Origin: Fasciolopsis buskii
Lineage: Eukaryota > Platyhelminthes > Trematoda > Plagiorchiida > Fasciolidae
Assembly: GCA_008360955.1 (NCBI GenBank)
Contig: LUCM01001857.1
Coordinates: forward strand, 393,361 to 457,360
Length of the DNA stretch: 64,000 bases
Direction of reading: 5' to 3'
Position numbers and translations under genes: made by a program. The notes under the pieces are model-generated. The model ran no database searches. It was not told where the DNA came from and saw only the letters and a program-made list of their open reading frames with translations. Shown in pieces: positions 1 to 11,241 of this stretch; position 1 is the stretch's first letter; each line of letters begins with the position of its first letter.

Positions 1-205
1 ATGTGGCAACGTGGAATGAGAAAATGCACAACGAACTTAGGTAAAGTAGATGTCTCACCTCTTCGTGGTTGGGGTCCGAAAGACCTGTCAACTAGCCGGC
101 TGGAGACGATGAACGACTTGACAGTGGAACATGAACAGTGGCAATTGTGTTGTCATTTTCTATCGAATCAGAATGATTGAAAGAGCGCGTTTGTACAGTT
201 AGACT

Positions 206-345
206 GTATTCCATGTGTTGGCTACTGCAGCATCCTAATCTTTTCCCACTTGTGTAGGTTCACTCCCTGTCCCCCTTAGATATTCACTTTTTTTATAGAA
301 GCATGTAAGTCTGTTAGAGAGGCAGCTGTCACTGAGGCTTTTATC
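206..345 (+). repeat. Dispersed repeat D, copy 1
   Basis: About 140 bp beginning near GTGTTGGCTACTGCAG match, with few changes, the reverse complement of 44650-44792. Shared landmarks are CCTAATCTTTTCCCAC, TTCACTCCCTGTCCCCCTT and TTTTTATAGAAGCAT. At 44.7 kb the same segment lies between the Gypsy pol relic and a hammerhead-bearing repeat, so it is probably part of a mobile element. I cannot name the family. Confidence 0.7.
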
Positions 346-444
346 TTTTATCTTTTGCTACCTTTATTAATGAAACAACAATGTGCATCAATTTTCAGTA
401 AGGGGGCCGCGGCCAGCAGAGGGCTGCCAAGTGGGGAAGTTGAC

Positions 445-545
445 CGACGGTGAAGTGACTCGAACTCGTAATCTTCACCTCCAAACGCCATGAGCCAATC
501 CCCTTGGCCATCGTTGGTCGTTAAGTTCCATTGGTCTTTTCATGC
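445..545 (-). repeat. tRNA-like SINE head (fragment)
   Basis: Read on the minus strand, the segment has a B-box-like GAGTTCGAGTCAC preceded by an A-box-like GGCCAAGGGGATTGGCTC at roughly tRNA spacing. I see no convincing acceptor stem, so it is read as a tRNA-derived SINE head, not a working tRNA gene. Confidence 0.35.
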
Positions 546-714
546 TTAGGGCTATTTTGATTTTCAACTAAAGTACCCGCAACCAGAACTGCTGGAAGTA
601 AATGCAAAAGTATGAGTTATTGGAATAGCTCTGTCACTGAACTGGCTATGGTTTTTCTAATGCGGTTGAAAGCGTGACGACATTGTTTGGGATTGCATGA
701 TGATGGCGGAATGC

Positions 715-975
715 GATTATGGCCATAGAATAGTGGTCAAGTGCATAACCCTCTTCCGTTCCGGGAAGGCCAGAGATTATACTCTCAAATTTAGCGGTCG
801 CTTTGGTGCCAAATGGTCATCTGCTATGGGCAGTCTCGTTACCTATTGGGACCTCACGCAGTGCTATGCCACTCCAACTTTCAGGGTTATGGTTCCGTAT
901 CCTAGCCCCGAGAAGTAGGCCTTAAGGGGCGTGGAGCACGCCTCTCACACTACACTCATGCGTATACTATTAAAA
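715..975 (+). repeat. tRNA-derived SINE family A, copy 1
   Basis: The head has the A-box-like AGTGGTCAAGTGCATAA at 732-748 and a weakened B box. The body carries the family landmarks CACTCCAACTTTCAGGGTTA and CACTACACTCATGC. The fullest copy of this family is at 24470-24735. Substitutions and small indels show an old insertion. Confidence 0.6.
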
Positions 976-1119
976 AATGTTGCAGGAATATCGCACAAAG
1001 AAGTCTTCTTAAGTTCAGTGAGGCACGAAAAAATGAGATCTGAAGTGTTGGAGATAAAATAGCGTTTTTACTCTTTTAGAGCTGCTTTTTTCATTGCATC
1101 CAACGTATATCGGTACAGT

Positions 1120-1290
1120 AGAAGAAGGATACTCTATAGCTGCTAGGATCCGCTATACGGAGAATGAGGAGGGAACCGGAAACCTTGAGCCTTAAACTTG
1201 GAGTGGCCTAAAATCACGTTGAGTCTCAGTGGGTCAGACATTGTAACGAATCGGAAGACAGCGAATTACCATCTACCAACGGACGATCTG
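1120..1290 (-). repeat. SINE family A, copy 2 (partial)
   Basis: The plus-strand text has CTTGGAGTGGCCTAAAATCACGT, close to GGAGTGGCACAAAATCACGT in the 24.5-kb copy, followed by the same TTGTAACGA(A/G)(T/C)CGGA segment. The tRNA-like head is degraded. Confidence 0.5.
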
Positions 1291-1829
1291 AGCTTTATCA
1301 AAAATGACAAGTCAGAAATTTATGCATTTCCTGTCCGTCAATTTTTTGGAGATTAGTCTGTTGCTTCCAGTTTGGTATTCATGCAGTAGAACAATCGTGA
1401 TATCAGTTCTAATCGCTCTGAGCACTTATCTCCAGTTGCTTTCATTGTGGTACTCATTGCAGTTGGCCAGTTAGTTTCAAAGCGCAACTGATGACAGTCC
1501 AGTCTCGCTCCCTAAGTCGCACGTAACCACACCTTTTGTTGTGATTTTTGTTCACTCTGTTATTATGGATCTTGATTTTCGCATTTGCGGAAGTTGATCC
1601 AAGGCGAAATATTCCTTGGTACCTACTTTAATACAGGGTGCTGTCAGATCTAGTTTGGAAAATGGCGCTGGTGACTCTTGAGCCCAACACAGTACAGTCG
1701 CATGCAATAGTTAGTATCAGACTAAGTTGAATGTGTTTATGGTAAACTTTTTGATCTCAGAAACTTTTGATGCTATGTATGAGTTGTACATTCTTCCTAT
1801 GAATACAGCCTCAAAAGCAGCGTCTTTCT

Positions 1830-2095
1830 GTTCTTTATGATATTGTTAGAAGCATAGGGGTAGTTGAAGAGGCATAAACTATTGCCGCCAGAGGGGAAGG
1901 GGACCTTGCAACCATGACCCTGAAACGGGGGATAGTACAGAACCCTATAAGGCCCCAGTAGATCAGGTGTGCCAACGATCCGAGTGACAGCGAAATTCCA
2001 TATGATCGGCGGATTTGAGAGTCGAACCTCTGATAGTCACAGCTCATTCGACTACATCCTGTTTGCGGTAACCTAGTAATCAACATTGTCTGTTT
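1830..2095 (-). repeat. SINE family A, copy 3
   Basis: On the minus strand the B-box-like AGAGGTTCGACTCTC is followed by TTTCAGGGTCATGGTTGC, the two landmarks of the family. The open frame across it (1835-2122) is a chance product of the repeat, not a gene. Confidence 0.6.
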
Positions 2096-3281
2096 CATCG
2101 ATGGCCGTTGTTGGTTATCCATCCTGTTGGTTTTTGTTTGATTTCTATCTGGTTACCTAAACGTATGCACCCAAGTTTGAACTTTCGGTGAAATCAGCGT
2201 GCCATTTTTCTTAGTTTGTTACTTTTTTGGGTAGACCAATTAGGTATTAACCGGTCCAGTGATAAGCATAGATCATCTCAGATCCTGCTAGTGAAAAACT
2301 TTTGCATTGCCTTGCTGCATTTTTCCTGTGAAAAATATTCGAAATCATGCGTTCATCAGTTGACGTTGGTGCTTACCCAAGCCCATTGTTGCTGGCTTGT
2401 TCCATGGGTGGCCCAAAATATTCTGCTCGTTCATTGGCTACCTAAGGTTGTTCGTGATTGGATCAGCCGCCTATATTGGCGTCACCTTGTCACCTATCCA
2501 TTCTTTATTGGTCCAATCGGATTAGTCCGGTCTGGTGCGCTGGTCAACCGACTGCTAGCAGCTTATGAACGCGCAGCGATACGATGATGTTGTGTGAACG
2601 TGATTTTGCTGAAATTATCCGCAATCGATAGATATTCAGGAACGGTATACATCAAAACTGTGAACGATTGCTGTGTAGACTGGTTGTTTTATGTTTGAGG
2701 AACTGTGCTGGAGTTTTGTCAAAAACGCTCAGCAGAAGCGGTGAGCGGTGTACGTACATATATGTTCCTCTAATGGTAATGGTCATGTTCAGAAGGTTTT
2801 TTCACTCGGTTGAATATTGCGTGTCAGCGGAAAATAAAACACTAACAATAGTGATGTTCTCGCTACCAACCGGGTCTTATTTTGGTCTGAAACTGTGACC
2901 GGGGTTTTCATCACAGTGCGTTGTGATTCACTTGTTTCGATTTTTCCCATGAATATATGTTATGAATAATGGGCTTAGTTCGAAACCGGACTGGAAGATA
3001 GTTGGTGACAAAAATGATTGCGGAACCAATTTATAGGGCTCCACAGAAACAGGATGCACTTCACGAACTCACGAATTGAGAGTTCATGTTCCTCAGCGAA
3101 ACAGTATTAGTATTTCCTTACTAAATTTGTTTTATTCGTACGTATAATTCTTAAACCAGTGCCTTTGGCCAGCGAAACCTGATAGATACTCATTCTCCGA
3201 CCCATGGGAATTTCCCTCGTATTCAGTCTTATTAATTTTTCTTTTTTGTCAGTTTGAACACGAATCATATGTGAAGCCAAC

Positions 3282-3591
3282 ATGAAACGGACGCATTCGG
3301 AACGACGCAAAGTCACCGCAACGACTACCACTACCACACGGTCAACTGTGAGACGAATGAGGAAGACCGCAAATCCTCCTGCCCTAGATGCTTCAAGAAA
3401 CGAATCGGATTCAACTCCACCTCGTCCGTCAAAACGGCCCGATCCGGATCATCCTCGTCGTACTCGGGAGCGTCTATCTTCCATTCCCGTTAGGCAGTCG
3501 GCGATGAAGAAAGAAGAAGACAAAGACACGTATCTGTCTACTGACTCTGCAAAATGTGGTTCGGATTTCACTACATCCGGGCCCAGCCCTG
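3282..3591 (+). CDS. Zinc-finger protein, exon A (basic, Thr/Arg-rich region)
   Basis: This exon encodes about 103 residues without recognisable fold: a TTTTTT run, many Arg/Lys residues (RSTVRRMRK) and a Pro/Ser/Asp-rich stretch. Such composition suits a disordered, nuclear-localising part of a DNA-binding protein. The preceding intron end is a strong pyrimidine tract with TTTTTTGTCAG at 3242-3252. The frame is closed by a stop just upstream, so the ATG at 3282 may be the true start after a short leader, but an internal exon with another acceptor is possible. The donor GTGAGC follows at 3592. It leaves one base of a codon, and the exon at 4569 supplies the other two in frame, giving SPG-GAHRCKICG. 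The phase match is the main reason to join the two exons. Confidence 0.55.
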
Positions 3592-4033
3592 GTGAGCTGA
3601 GTTCCTTCTTACCATTAGCCTCTAGAGTGTTTAGAGCTTGTTCGGAGTTTATGTTGGCTTGGCACGTAACCCTAACGTTTTTCCACTTTGAGGTTTTTCA
3701 ACTTCTTCAGCCATTTCACCTGTATATTTTGGGTTGACAAGCGGCGTGTGAGCTGTGGGTGGCCTTTGATGAACAACTAGCTGGGGCATTTTTTACTCGG
3801 TTGTTTATTTTTCTAACTTCTTTTTCCTTCATTATTTGTGTTTATTCGTTCGCACGCCCCAAGTTTATTTCGATTAGAATTCTAATTAAAATGACCATTA
3901 AAAGGGAGCGTTTAATTTATTTGTTTCATCAAGAGCAACATTATCCAAGCGTGTTAGGTCAAATGATCCGGCAAAGTTTAAACCCCTTGTGATCAGATAA
4001 TAATTCACATTCAAAGGGACTCTAACAGTTATA

Positions 4034-4060
4034 CATATATATATATATATATATATATAA
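4034..4060. repeat. (TA)n microsatellite
   Basis: About 13 TA units in the zinc-finger intron. Confidence 0.9.
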
Positions 4061-4084
4061 CATGCTTCATGCATAAATACAGTG

Positions 4085-4290
4085 CAACGGGCATGCCCCG
4101 TTCGTGGGGTGGGAGGATGGAGTGAGGGAATCGGTAACTCCGACCTTGAAACTTGGAATGGTGTAGAACAGCATGAGGTGCCAACAGGCCAGTTGTGTTA
4201 ATGCACTTCCGCATGCCAGTGATCGGCAGATTTGAGATTCAAACCTCTGGTCCTTTATTCACTGATTTCTGCTTGTGGAAGATGGGGGAT
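4085..4290 (-). repeat. SINE family A, copy 4 (intronic)
   Basis: The minus strand shows the B-box-like AGAGGTTTGAATCTC, then CACCTCATGCTGTTCTACACC and CCAAGTTTCAAGGTC. It lies in the intron between the two zinc-finger exons, next to a (TA)n microsatellite. Confidence 0.6.
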
Positions 4291-4568
4291 TAGTTGACAT
4301 TCCTTAAGAGTGCAACATAGCAACCTCCTATCCGGGAACTGCATAAGTTGGAGCCGAAAGATGTTGGTCAAACAAAAGGGGACGCGTGTGAAAATCCAGC
4401 GAATAATATAGCCTGAATTTCGGTGTATCACCAATCGCAACGTTTGCCCTTGTTGTCTTAGCGACGAACCCGCTTGGTCGATTTGAATATGGCCATAGTC
4501 AGAAGTGACTGTTATTGGGCGTGCGCTTCACTGTCACCATATTCCCTTATTCGTTGTCTTTTGCTAAG

Positions 4569-4797
4569 GCGGTGCCCATCGTTGCAAAATATGTGGTTCC
4601 GGATTCGAACGTGCTAGTTTGCTCAAATCCCATCTAGTAGAACATGGGAACGAGAGGGCATTCCCGTGTTTCCTTTGCGGAGTTCGATTCACAACAAAGT
4701 GGAACTTGATGAAGCATCAGAAGTGTCGCTCACACCGGGCTGCCCAATCACGCGAGAGTGTCCATTCACGTGGAGAGACGAAACTAAACCAGGTCAT
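4569..4797 (+). CDS. Zinc-finger protein, exon B (two C2H2 fingers, ZAS-like pair)
   Basis: This exon encodes two adjacent C2H2 zinc fingers, which in this family bind DNA in the nucleus. Finger 1 is CKICGSGFERASLLKSHLVEH (C-x2-C-x12-H-x3-H). Finger 2 is CFLCGVRFTTKWNLMKH followed by QKCRSH (C-x2-C-x12-H-x5-H). The linker between them is GNERAFP. The long H-x5-H spacing and the F.TK.NL.KH core of finger 2 resemble the paired fingers of the Schnurri/HIVEP ZAS domain; this is likeness by eye, not a search result. After the fingers comes a Ser/Arg-rich tail. The acceptor is TTTTGCTAAG at 4559-4568 and the donor is the consensus GTAAGT at 4798. An alternative donor (GTCATG, 4793) is weaker. Later exons were not found: the next kilobases are repeats. 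Confidence 0.75.
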
Positions 4798-5295
4798 GTA
4801 AGTTTACCATACTTTTATTTCAGTTAATAATATAGTTGTCTTTCTCTCTCATATACACATGCATTCACAGAACAAAAAGAATTCAATTATCACACAAATG
4901 TTCGGATGATTATTTGACTACTATTCCATGGTTTTTTTCTCATTGGCTAACTTCTGTTACTCCATTATTTTTGGTGAAGCTCATATTCGTTAAATGGCTA
5001 ACCGGCAATGATTAAATTACCAATGATGCTCCCTGAGTTCACACTGGGCATTGTGAATCAGCTCCGTACCGCGGTAGCCTAACGCGAATAAAGATATGCA
5101 GCGGAGCTCCGAATACGGATTTCATGATTTCTTGTTCACATTGCCACTCACTCAGTAGTGGCATCTGGTTGTTCGTCCTCTCTGACTCTTACGAGTGCAG
5201 TTTGCCACTCCAGTTGTCTCAGTCTGTTGCCGTCTTTCGCCGGAAGTGTACCGATGCAATTTTGTCAGATCTCAACAATTTGGGCAGCCCATTTC

Positions 5296-5296
<1 letters not shown>

Positions 5297-5330
<34 letters not shown>

Positions 5331-5331
5331 T
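5297..5331. repeat. Compound (TA)n(GA)n microsatellite
   Basis: A short TA run passes directly into a GA run. It sits immediately beyond the 3' end of the minus-strand Penelope relic, a common insertion setting for such elements. Confidence 0.9.
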
Positions 5332-5334
5332 TGA

Positions 5335-5780
5335 GAAGGCGTACAATGAGTTAATACGTTTATCGAGACGTTTCGATCCAAACTAGGACTCGTTGTCAAA
5401 CGTGAATGAGTGATTGAATGGGATCGCTAGTTCCGTTCGGTTTTGTGCACTGTCCATCTGTTTGTCTCTCTATTCTGCATCCGGGTCTTGTTGAGATGAC
5501 GTAATGTTTGTCAATCTCGTCATGCCGATTGAACGAGTTATTCGAGTGGATGGCTTCAAGAATCAGTCGCTCCCCCTTTCTGTTTGCCCGGCTGACTACC
5601 TTTGCGTTGTTGATGTTGACCTCATGGCCTGTTTGTGCACAGTGGTTCCATATCTGCGAGTGTGGGTCAGCGCGTCGTAGGGCTAAGCTATGTTCGTGCA
5701 AGCGTGTGCGTAATTGTTTGCTTGTCTCACCGGAGATGGAGTTATACACGGTGGCTCATTCCATAGAAACCAGATGAAAT
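5335..5780 (-). mobile_element. Penelope-like element, GIY-YIG endonuclease relic (lineage 1)
   Basis: The translated minus strand (5396-5749) carries the C-terminal endonuclease of a Penelope-like retroelement. It reads SGETSKQLRTRLHEH, where GET-x2-L-x2-R-x2-EH is the family core, then HCAQTGHEVNINNAK, and LILEAIHSNNSFNRHDE, which holds the conserved Glu and Asn. The Y-I of the expected Y-I-G-E-T is replaced (SISGET). No reverse transcriptase is visible upstream, so the copy is 5'-truncated. The motif wording differs clearly from the copies at 47.4 and 51.9 kb, so two lineages are present. Downstream, GGATCGAAACGTC at about 5359-5379 recalls the 3' half of a hammerhead ribozyme, but the CTGANGA half is not intact. 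Confidence 0.75.
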
Positions 5781-7080
5781 TCCATGTCAGGGTTAGTTGA
5801 TGAGCAGTGTCTGAATTTCAGAAACCGGCTGACACTAACCAGAAATGCAAATAGAAAATATTTGCCCCAAGATAAACGTAAAAAAGCAAAATTTTAGATT
5901 CCTTCCGTCGCTGGGAGAAGTCATCACACTTTTTGGACAGCTATCTCTCGTCTAAGCTGTGTGCTTTGCTCCCTCACCTCGTTAAGGTTGTTTCATTAGA
6001 CGTAAAAAACAAAGAATTAACTCCGACAGCGAGATTTTAATTCGAGCGTTCGAGAAAACGAAACAGCACGCAAACATAGCCAATGACGGATGTGATAAGA
6101 TTTCCTGGATGGTGCTTCGGTTACGTTCGCGTGATCAGCTAAGGATCCGCTCACTTGCAGGTCAAACTGTTGAACTAAGGCTCCGACTGGGGTAGTCGAA
6201 AAAAATTTTGCAGTGTAGACAGCCTCGAAGGATAACTTCCGCAGAGCCCCATCACCCTATCTAATTACTATACTATTAATTATCATCGCTCTGATGTTAT
6301 GTTAATTTATGGTGCCAGGAATAATCGCATACCTCTAACCTTTGGAGTGTTTGGCGAGACACTTAAGTGAACAGTTATACTGACTCACAATATGTCTTCT
6401 AGTCACCGGCTAAATTAATAAACAAACAAATTAATTAAATTAGACAGGTAAAATTCAGCCCTTTTCTTCCAAGGACATAAGGCTGCGGAATCAGTTTTTT
6501 AATGGTGGTAGCGAAGTTCTACCGTTCGAGTAAACGGAACTTTTTCGGTTAGTCTGAAAGAGTTAAAAGGAAAACCGGTATATATGACTAACTGTGACGA
6601 GTTAGCGGAAGGATTTCAAACCTTCTTGTGAAAAAGATGGGATTACCTCATCCGGCATCACATCCATATTGCTCGGTTTCGTCATTCGAAGTACTGTAAA
6701 AGAACGTGTGCATATGAATCAAGTCGGTTTCCGTACCAGGTGTTGATCATATTTCAACCTTTCGACAGATTTTAGAACAGAGCAACACCTGTCGGTCAAC
6801 AATCTCCGTTTTCTTCCATCTCAGTTGAGTGTCCAGCTCTGTGGGGTTGCCTCCAACTGAAGTGCATGCCACAGAAATGTTCTTTTTGGATGGTTCTGCA
6901 CAACCAGCCGTAGCCGGTTTCGCGCTTAACGCAATCTTCCATCTAATCTTATCGCCAGAAGTGGTGTTATTTTCTTTCGAAATGTCCTCCGAGGCTATGG
7001 TAATTGCTGTAACCTTACGTGAGAATAGTGGCCTTGATTCTTGTTAAGCAATAAATTGTTCTAGCTATTCCTCAGCTCAA
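5781..7080. other. Non-coding, nothing recognised
   Basis: No conserved coding frame, RNA gene or clear repeat was recognised. The longest frame (6829-7047) has no recognisable domain. Confidence 0.5.
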
Positions 7081-7084
7081 TTCT

Positions 7085-9470
7085 CGCAACTGCTTACCTT
7101 GCACCAAAGTGGTCTGATTTTGGGTGGTACCCTACAGCATCGTCTACTCAAAAGAGCAGACGAAAAACAGGACTAGGGAAGGATCGACCGAAGAACCACT
7201 TGGAAGAGGAAAGGTTTTTGAAGCAACTGCGACACTGAGTCATATTACCTGTTGTATCCAACCACGGTGGTGGGGAACTCGTGGACCCTAACTTGGTAGT
7301 CTAACTAGATCTACAAGGGCCAGTACACCGGCTAGTTTTCACCCATTTTGTCACGTGATCGAATGATCACTTCGACCCATCCTCCAATCATTATTTGCCT
7401 CGGTAACCAGCATATGTCGAGGCAGTCGTTTTGTGGGCATGCACTGAACATGTCCAAAACAAGTTAATCTTTTCGAATTCATTGCATCTTCTAAAGATCG
7501 GACCCTAGGACTCAGTATCTCACGCCTAACCTCTGAAGTGGCTAGAAAATTCTCCCACCGTCTTCTGCCTATACTGCGAAAACAACAGTGTTAAACCACC
7601 GACAGTCGTCGGACATCTACTGTCAACGGTCACGTTTCTGAGTTGTATAACAGGATTAATCTTACTGCTCTTATGTATACTCAATCTTTGCCCTATAACC
7701 GGATGCAACGCCAAAGCCGCAGATGGTTCAACTTAATGAATGTCAGTCGAGCCTCCTTTTTGCGTGAGTGCCTTTCGTCCGATTACGACCAACAAGCAGG
7801 ATACAAATGCCAAATTGACTAAATCTATCCCTCTTATCCAGATGTTACCCTGCAAGAACAAAGGTCACTCTCTAGTCAATCCACTCCCGCGACAGTATTT
7901 TACACCTCAGGGGTGCAACACGGATACCACACATGACTACACTATCGTTCAGACGATCGAGAAACGTTTGCGACTTACTTGGGTCTTCACCCAGTAGCAC
8001 AGTGTCGTCCGCATACTCCAAGTCAGACGGTTCCTGTCTGTGAAAATATCATTCCCACTATTGTGACACACGAATTGGCGACTTCCCCAGTGGCAACGTT
8101 GCGAAGAAAAGTTGAAAGGGGATAGCCCTGAAGAACGTCAGTTCTCGTTGTGAACTTGGATAAAAGATCGCCCTAAGCACGAAATCGCCGTCGGCTTTTC
8201 TCATACTAAGATTGGAAAATTTGAATGAAGTTCATCGGCACATCCTTCGGTGAAGGGCCAAGTCACAGAATTGCACGATCGACTGAGTCGAACGCTGCCT
8301 TCAGAGCAAGGAAGACAGAAATCCTGGGTCTGCGGAATATGTAGCTTTGTTCTCATATTTGTCGTTGAGTGAAGATATGGTCAGTACAACCCCTGACCGG
8401 GTCGGAAACCGGCACGGTTCTCTTACACTTTCCATAGGCACTAGATAATCGGCGGATGATAATGATTTCGAGGAGTTTCGGCGCGATGCTCGCCAAACTA
8501 ATTCTTCTGAGAATTTCACCTGAAGACCTGTCGTCCTTTTTATAAGTCAGCACAGTCACGGTTTACTCCAGCCTTCAAAGATCCAGCTCTTTGTTCAGAT
8601 TGACCCCCAGATTTTCTTGAACTTCGACGTTACCACTTCACTGCCGTCCTGGGAGAAAGACGGATTCAAGCTACCTGACCCAACAGCCTTATGGCTTTTG
8701 TGAAAACTTATTTAGTGATCACTTTCATTCCTGATGCTGGAGTAGCATCCATCTGTATTGTTTCACTTGGAGGCAAAAGTAGAAGGTTCACTATGGCTGT
8801 TGACCAACTCAACTGCTCCCTAAAGTGTTCTGTCCAGCATTGCAGCTGACGCTCTTGAGTGGATCAGTGATCCGATTCATCGATCATCTCGCTTACACAT
8901 GGCTTCCGTGGACCAATGCTTCCAATCAGTCGGTTAAGGATGCGATTATCTCTCGCCTGTGGCATTTTTAATCTGCGAATAGTTTCCTATCCACTGCCGC
9001 TCGCGGTCATTCCTCAGATATTTGACAGGTTGACATCTCAGGGGTTCGCGAGTTTCATTTCTTGTGGCATTCGAGGGAACGGATTGACGAAAAGCTACCA
9101 GATCAACTGAAGTCGAGGATATCAATCGTTTTTAAGCTTTACATAGCTTGCTGCTCTTCGTGCTATTGCAGCTGAATGCATAACTTCCTTGATCTATTTT
9201 CAATGTTTGCTCGGATCCTGGACGTTTCGTTGTGGCGATAACCGCTTTGAGAGCTTCAGCTGTAATTGAAGTCGGCGATCATTGTCTAGAATCAGCTGTG
9301 CAGGACTAGATGCAAACATAGGCAAACACAGAATAAAGCGTGATTTGACCTTATAGGTGTTGACCAGAATGATTGGCAGTCTTTGATCCACGCTAGCTGT
9401 AACTGATGGCAACGGGATCATTCTCTTTGTTGACTGGGATCTAGTCCGACAGTGCACACGGCTCGCAAGC
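7085..9470 (-). mobile_element. LINE retrotransposon copy 1 (endonuclease/RT type), degenerate
   Basis: A decayed non-LTR element on the minus strand. Reverse-transcriptase text is clear around 8560-8350: YKKDDRSSGEILRRISLA, then KLLEIIIIRRLSSAYGKCKR, then RGCTDHIFTQRQI, which correspond to RT motifs 1 and 2. Fragments continue across frames (DPGFLSSLLKAAFDSVDR at about 8310, the motif A region). The C-terminal RxxWxGHVxRMP region is readable near 7470-7330 as GHVQCMPTKRLPRHML. Upstream, DPLKSVSCNAGQN and LRNDRE-like text mark the linker before the RT. Many stops and frameshifts rule out activity. The 3' end, near CTTACCTTGCACCAAAGTG at 7095, matches that of the copy ending at 17.6 kb. Confidence 0.75.
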
Positions 9471-10072
9471 TCAGAGCGATCCCAACGCCAGCCGGATCAT
9501 GAGCACACGAATTTAGATCACCTAGCACGCGAAAACTAAAGCGAGAAAAAATGATTGTCTCTAGACCCTAATGATTATAGAATTGAGATATTGCATTCAA
9601 GTTTAGGCGATGCTGCTTTAGGCGTTTCAAGAGTCCTAGCTGGGGAGCTTGTTGTCCTATTTGGTTGAGTATGCGGACATTGATGGGGGTCAAGTGAGGT
9701 GAACACTTAGGCCAGACTGTTACATCTGGTTTGATTCCTTAGCGGCCCCATTCAATAAATCTATCGGGCCGCACTTTTCTTGGTATCTTGTGTGGTCTCC
9801 ATATCGGAAGAACGGAATTCATTGAGGTTCACGATAGAAAGGCATTTCGGGACTGCGCGCATCCCAGAAGTTTTTTCTTTAGGAACTCTAGCCGGAGCTT
9901 TTGACTCAAGCGTCTCAGCCGCAAGTTAGTGTGGCACCAACCCAGCACGGGAGGTCAGAGGCGAACCATGCTTATCATTACCCATCTTCTTCAAATCGGT
10001 GGTCAGCGCGGTCCCGATTAACCTGCTGTAATTATTCCTAGACGACTTCAGTCACTAAATATCATAGGTTTG
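9471..10072. other. Non-coding, nothing recognised
   Basis: About 600 bp without a supported gene. It may still belong to the 5' part of the LINE at 7085-9470. Confidence 0.4.
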
Positions 10073-10541
10073 TGAACATTTTATTTTGTCTTGTTGCCCT
10101 GCAGTCCAGGTCTTCTGACAAATGGCTCGAGGTGGAGATTCCTACTTCATTTTAGGTATCCAAGTAGCACAGTAACTACGGATGAACCACTGATTAGGAC
10201 GGACAATAGTCGACGTAAAGGGAAAGGTGCATTACAGAAGACCCGAAATAAGTAGTGAACGGCACAAATTGTTTCGCTCTCCATAGCACTGTTTTCTCCT
10301 TCATTTCAGTTCTGGAGATCATTAACCACTAGCTGCTTATTCTCAGCATCGACAACTGAAGAGTGAAACGAATGAAGAGCAGTGGCTAAAAGGTGTTCAC
10401 CTGATAAGTGACAGAATCATGTAGATGTGACATTCATATATATCTCAATTACTTGCGAGTAGTGTGTGGTATTAACGTTACTATACTTGAGTGACTTTCC
10501 CTTCGGGTTATAGCTTTCACACGTCAACCTCAGATCATCCG
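10073..10541 (+). repeat. Inverted repeat, left arm (469 bp)
   Basis: Reads as the reverse complement of 10773-11241 over the whole 469 bp. By eye I found only two differences: T/A near 10430 and T/C near 10167. The outer ends are TGAACATTTTATTTTGTC and its complement; the inner ends are CTCAGATCATCCG and its complement. Identity this high implies a recent inverted duplication or active gene conversion. Frames such as 10417-10617 are not genes. Confidence 0.95.
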
Positions 10542-10772
10542 ATGAACCTTGGGCTCGATAAACACTATATTCGAGTTTAGCTATCATTAAGTCACATCGG
10601 TGGTTTATACTCTCCATCGCATCCTGGGTTTGGATCCGGGCTTTTCCAAACGGAAGACGTATGCCTTACCATCACGCCACAATCCCTTGTTTAGATTAAT
10701 CAGAGCCTAACTTAAATCGGTTATTCTCATTAGCATTGACTGGAGCCGGTACTTCCTGAGAGCGATGTGTAC
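10542..10772. repeat. Spacer between inverted-repeat arms, with tRNA-like segment
   Basis: 231 bp of unique sequence. On the minus strand at 10611-10690 a tRNA-like segment has the A-box-like GTGGCGTGATGGTAAGGC, a TCTTCCG loop with TCC in the anticodon position, and the B-box-like GGATCCAAACCC. The look is tRNA-Gly-like, but the acceptor and T stems do not pair well, so it is probably a SINE head or pseudogene. Confidence 0.5.
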
Positions 10773-11241
10773 CGGATGATCTGAGGTTGACGTGTGAAAG
10801 CTATAACCCGAAGGGAAAGTCACTCAAGTATAGTAACGTTAATACCACACACTACTCGCAAGTAATTGAGATATATATGAATGTCTCATCTACATGATTC
10901 TGTCACTTATCAGGTGAACACCTTTTAGCCACTGCTCTTCATTCGTTTCACTCTTCAGTTGTCGATGCTGAGAATAAGCAGCTAGTGGTTAATGATCTCC
11001 AGAACTGAAATGAAGGAGAAAACAGTGCTATGGAGAGCGAAACAATTTGTGCCGTTCACTACTTATTTCGGGTCTTCTGTAATGCACCTTTCCCTTTACG
11101 TCGACTATTGTCCGTCCTAATCAGTGGTTCATCCGTAGTTACTGTGCTGCTTGGATACCTAAAATGAAGTAGGAATCTCCACCTCGAGCCATTTGTCAGA
11201 AGACCTGGACTGCAGGGCAACAAGACAAAATAAAATGTTCA
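10773..11241 (-). repeat. Inverted repeat, right arm (469 bp)
   Basis: Mirror of 10073-10541, centred on position 10657. The flanks just outside both arms differ, and I found no target-site duplication. Confidence 0.95.

Larger units (their letters stand above)
3592..4568 (+). other. Intron of the zinc-finger gene
   Basis: A 977-bp intron from GTGAGC to CTAAG. It contains a (TA)n run at about 4034-4060 and a minus-strand SINE family A copy. I see no further exon in it. Confidence 0.5.

Noticed and set aside
5335..5400. Intact hammerhead at the end of the Penelope relic
   Set aside because: The first core reads ACAACGAG instead of CTGANGAG and stem II has a bulge, so it is at most a remnant.
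10611..10690. Functional tRNA-Gly gene on the minus strand
   Set aside because: The A and B boxes and a TCC loop are present, but the acceptor and T stems do not pair, so it is a SINE head or pseudogene.
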